Assembly (NCBI GenBank): GCA_963697915.1
Contig: OY969103.1
Span: 1,798,001-1,862,000 of the forward strand
Source of the DNA: VRUE01 sp963697915
GTDB taxonomy: Bacteria; Actinomycetota; Thermoleophilia; Solirubrobacterales; 70-9
Length of the DNA: 64,000 bases
Reading direction: 5' to 3'
Under the pieces are notes generated by a model. That model was not told the origin of the DNA. It did not search any database and saw only the letters and a program-made list of their open reading frames with translations. A program made the position numbers and the translations under genes. Positions 62,090-64,000 of the stretch are shown in pieces (position 1 is the stretch's first letter; each line of letters opens with the position of its first letter).

Positions 62090-62341
62090 ATGTACCGCGT
62101 GGACTGGACCGATGACCGCCTGCAGGAGAGGTTCGACTCGATCGACCGCCGCTTCGACGAGGTCGACCGCCGGTTTGACGAGGCAGGCCGGGAGGTCGAC
62201 CGCCGCTTCGACAAAGTCGAACACGAGATCAATCGCCTCCACGACCGCTTCGACGGGCTCTATCGCGCCACGTACCAGGTCGGGGCCGGCATGATCGCGG
62301 CTCTGATCGGCGTGATCGCGACTTTGATCGTGACGCAGTAG
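62090..62341 (+). CDS. Small coiled-coil membrane protein
   Basis: An 83-residue protein. Heptad-like repeats of R-F-D-x-V/I-D-R (about 10-52; RRFDEVDRRFDEAGREVDRR) form a charged coiled coil. A single C-terminal transmembrane helix follows (about 60-80; VGAGMIAALIGVIATLIVT). ATG 62090 with GGTGGAGA upstream is preferred over GTG 62057. The design resembles small tethers that multimerise at the membrane. No family function is known. It is divergent from the PAS gene and convergent with a TetR gene. Confidence 0.68.
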   Translation: MYRVDWTDDRLQERFDSIDRRFDEVDRRFDEAGREVDRRFDKVEHEINRLHDRFDGLYRATYQVGAGMIAALIGVIATLIVTQ

Positions 62342-62344
62342 GCG

Positions 62345-63004
62345 CTACAGCGAGGCGAGCAGGAGCTCGCTGAGCTCCGGCTCGAGCTCGCGCAGCGGGC
62401 GCGGGTCGCCGGCGGCGGAGCGGGTGCAGACGAGGGCGAGGGCGGCGCCGATCAGGCGCCGCTCGAGGCTGGGGAGGAGGGTGGCGCCGGCGGGCTCGAG
62501 CACGGCGCGCAGCATCGCTCCGAGGCGCTCGACCAGCTCGCGGCGGGCGGCAGCGAGAGCGACGATCTGCGGCGGCGGCTCGGCGCTGAGCAGGCGGGCG
62601 ACGGCCGGTTCGGCGGCGAGGAAGCCGAGGGCGGCGCCGATCCCGGCCCGGGCCCGGCCGCGGTAGTCGGCGGGCGCCAGGTTCGTGCAGGCGTCCTCGG
62701 CCGCCCGGCAGAGCCGCCCGGCCTCGGTCTCATACGCCGCCAGGACGCAGGCCCAGAGGTCCTCGAAGTGCTGGTAGAAGGTGCGGCTGGAGACGCCGGC
62801 AAGCTCGGTGACGCGGGCGGCGGTGAGGCGGCCGTAGCCCTGCTCGGCGAGCGCCTCGGTCGCCGCCTCCAGCATCCGCTGCCGCTGGTGGGCGCGGACC
62901 AGGTCGGCGGGCATGCCGTGGCGGCCGGGGGGCAGGCGGAAGGGCTGCGCGGCATCGGCCGGCTCGGCGAGGGCGGTGCCGCCGATTAGGCGCAGCTCGG
63001 TCAC
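62345..63004 (-). CDS. TetR-family transcriptional regulator
   Basis: A 219-residue regulator with an unusually long N-terminal arm (about 40 residues) before the helix-turn-helix (about 42-90; YGRLTAARVTELAGVSSRTFYQHFEDLW). The C-terminal domain is Ala/Leu-rich. Its GTG start overlaps the stop of another TetR gene (GTGA), so two different TetR proteins are made from one message; they could form heterodimers or regulate in series. Confidence 0.85.
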   Translation of the reverse strand: MTELRLIGGTALAEPADAAQPFRLPPGRHGMPADLVRAHQRQRMLEAATEALAEQGYGRLTAARVTELAGVSSRTFYQHFEDLWACVLAAYETEAGRLCRAAEDACTNLAPADYRGRARAGIGAALGFLAAEPAVARLLSAEPPPQIVALAAARRELVERLGAMLRAVLEPAGATLLPSLERRLIGAALALVCTRSAAGDPRPLRELEPELSELLLASL

Positions 63005-63708
63005 TCCTTCGCCTCCGCGCCCATCAGCCGCTCGCGTTCGCGCTCGAGCATCTCGCTGGCCCGCTCGAAGGCCGCTTCGCCCTCCTCCATGCCGAAGTAG
63101 GAGCCGGCGGCGAAGTGCATCAGCTCGGGCAAGGTGTCCCAGAGCCGGTCGGGGTCGCCGCCGCTGAGCGCCTCGCCGACGCAGGTCTCGATCCCGCCGA
63201 CGACGAAGACACCGGTCGCCTCCGGCGGCGCCTCCGCGGGCGGGATCTCGGCGCGGGCGCCGTCGATCGCCTCGGCGAGCCGTTCGACCACCGCCTCGTG
63301 GCGGGCGAGGGCCGGCTCGCCGGCGATCTGGACCTCGACGAAGAGCGCCCGGGCGATCGCCGGGTGGGTGGTGACGAACTGGAAGAGGCGGACGATCGCC
63401 GCCCGCACGCCGGCCTCCCAGCCGGGGGTGCCGACGGCGGCTTCCAGCAGCTCGAGGCTGAGGCGGTCGATCCAGGTCGCGTAGGCCTGGGCGAAGCAGT
63501 CGTCGCGGCTCTCGAACTGCTTGTAGAACTGGGCGCGGTGGCCGCCGCTGTGCTCGAGGATCGCGCGCACCGAGGTCTCGCGGTAGCCGAGCTCGCCGCA
63601 GGCGATCAGCACCCCTTCCATCGCCCCCTCGCGGACGTCGCCCTCGGCGCCCCCGCCGACCTCGGGTGAGACGAGGCCCTTGCTCGCTGCTGAGGCTTCG
63701 GCTGACAT
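63001..63708 (-). CDS. TetR-family transcriptional regulator
   Basis: A 235-residue regulator. The helix-turn-helix (about 30-75) reads YRETSVRAILEHSGGHRAQFYKQFESRDD, with an unusual Gly-Gly in the turn. The ligand domain contains FVVGGIETCVGEALSGGDPD. It is first in a two-gene operon of TetR proteins and divergent from a third TetR gene across a palindromic spacer. Confidence 0.85.
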   Translation of the reverse strand: MSAEASAASKGLVSPEVGGGAEGDVREGAMEGVLIACGELGYRETSVRAILEHSGGHRAQFYKQFESRDDCFAQAYATWIDRLSLELLEAAVGTPGWEAGVRAAIVRLFQFVTTHPAIARALFVEVQIAGEPALARHEAVVERLAEAIDGARAEIPPAEAPPEATGVFVVGGIETCVGEALSGGDPDRLWDTLPELMHFAAGSYFGMEEGEAAFERASEMLERERERLMGAEAKE

Positions 63709-63731
63709 GCGCCTATAGAAACTACTCCTTT

Positions 63732-63748
63732 TTCATCAGATATGAAAG
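63732..63748. promoter_or_regulatory. Inverted repeat between divergent TetR genes (candidate operator)
   Basis: TTTCAT (63732-63737), five bases, ATGAAA (63743-63748), in a short AT-rich spacer. Could be bound by any of the three TetR proteins encoded here. Confidence 0.5.
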
Positions 63749-63777
63749 CCTTTTCAAGTCGGGTACTCTCAAGCCCA

Positions 63778-64000
63778 TGCAGTACCTCTCGCAGAGACTG
63801 GCCTCGCTGCCGGCTCCGGAGCGGGACTCGGCCCCGCTCGGGAGCGCCGCTTCCGGGGGTCAGCGCCAGCGCCTCCTCGATGCCGCCGAGCGCCTGGTCG
63901 CCACCAGGGGCTGCGCCGGCACCTCGGTCGAAGCGATCGTCAAGGCGGCCGGCGTCTCCTCGGCCAGCTTCTACGAGCACTTCGGGAGCAAGGAAGAGTG
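63778..64000 (+). CDS. TetR-family transcriptional regulator (3' partial)
   Basis: The frame opens at ATG 63778 and runs off the right edge after 74 codons. After a disordered arm (about 1-33) the helix-turn-helix starts with RQRLLDAAERLVATRG and continues through TSVEAIVKAAGVSSASFYEHFGSKEE, a textbook TetR DNA-binding domain. The ligand domain is outside the window. It is divergent from the TetR pair. Confidence 0.83.

Overview
The window is about 70% G+C with dense, overlapping genes, many GTG or TTG starts and very Ala/Arg/Leu-rich proteins. This points to a high-GC actinobacterium. Several long secreted proteins with Cys-poor beta-rich bodies and Lys/Arg-rich tails (27.8-32.8 kb), plus Ig-like repeat proteins, suggest the Thermoleophilia (Solirubrobacterales-type). 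The placement is inferred from protein style; no rRNA or tRNA gene is visible.

Layout. 0-6.8 kb: the 3' part of a giant secreted carbohydrate-esterase/Ig-repeat protein, two small stress or membrane proteins, and a guanidinium exporter behind a guanidine-III riboswitch. 6.8-16 kb: an ABC1-type kinase/hydrolase pair, then an acyl-CoA catabolic region (two acyl-CoA dehydrogenases, 3-hydroxyacyl-CoA dehydrogenase, CaiB-type CoA-transferase, GntR and TetR regulators) fitting glutaryl-CoA breakdown. 16-23.7 kb: AraC-VOC-UvrA-like cluster, an ABC-2 exporter, a PLP enzyme and an XRE regulator. 23.9-26 kb: a toxin-antitoxin patch (MNT/HEPN and VapBC). 26-32.9 kb: a flavin/haem-type protein with a TetR regulator, a structured leader, and two lineage-type secreted proteins closed by a strong terminator.

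33-39 kb is the most unusual part. It is a tightly overlapping operon: an IsdG-like mini-protein, a haem/siderophore-type binding protein, permease and ATPase, an extracellular PKD protein, an ExbB/TolQ-like channel and a DUF2149 protein. An HtaA-like haem-binding protein with a collagen-like tail follows. The operon and the htaA-like gene each carry the same palindrome (TTAGGG-N2-CCCTAA), so they look like one metal-regulated haem-acquisition regulon in a presumably monoderm cell.

39-54 kb holds housekeeping and accessory genes: VOC and DHFR-like enzymes, a Baeyer-Villiger-type monooxygenase, a cupredoxin, a 5'-3' exonuclease, an SDR, an ABC exporter, CutA, an ammonium transporter with a Glu in place of the first pore His, its PII partner, a SpoU methyltransferase, and an NlpC/P60 hydrolase. 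53-64 kb holds a persulfide-dioxygenase/rhodanese protein, acetyl-CoA synthetase, a K+-channel-like protein with an altered filter, a MarR-MFS operon, an HD hydrolase, MBL and PAS proteins, and three TetR regulators at the right edge. Two related palindromic repeats (48.1 and 57.6 kb) show a compensatory base change in their stems.
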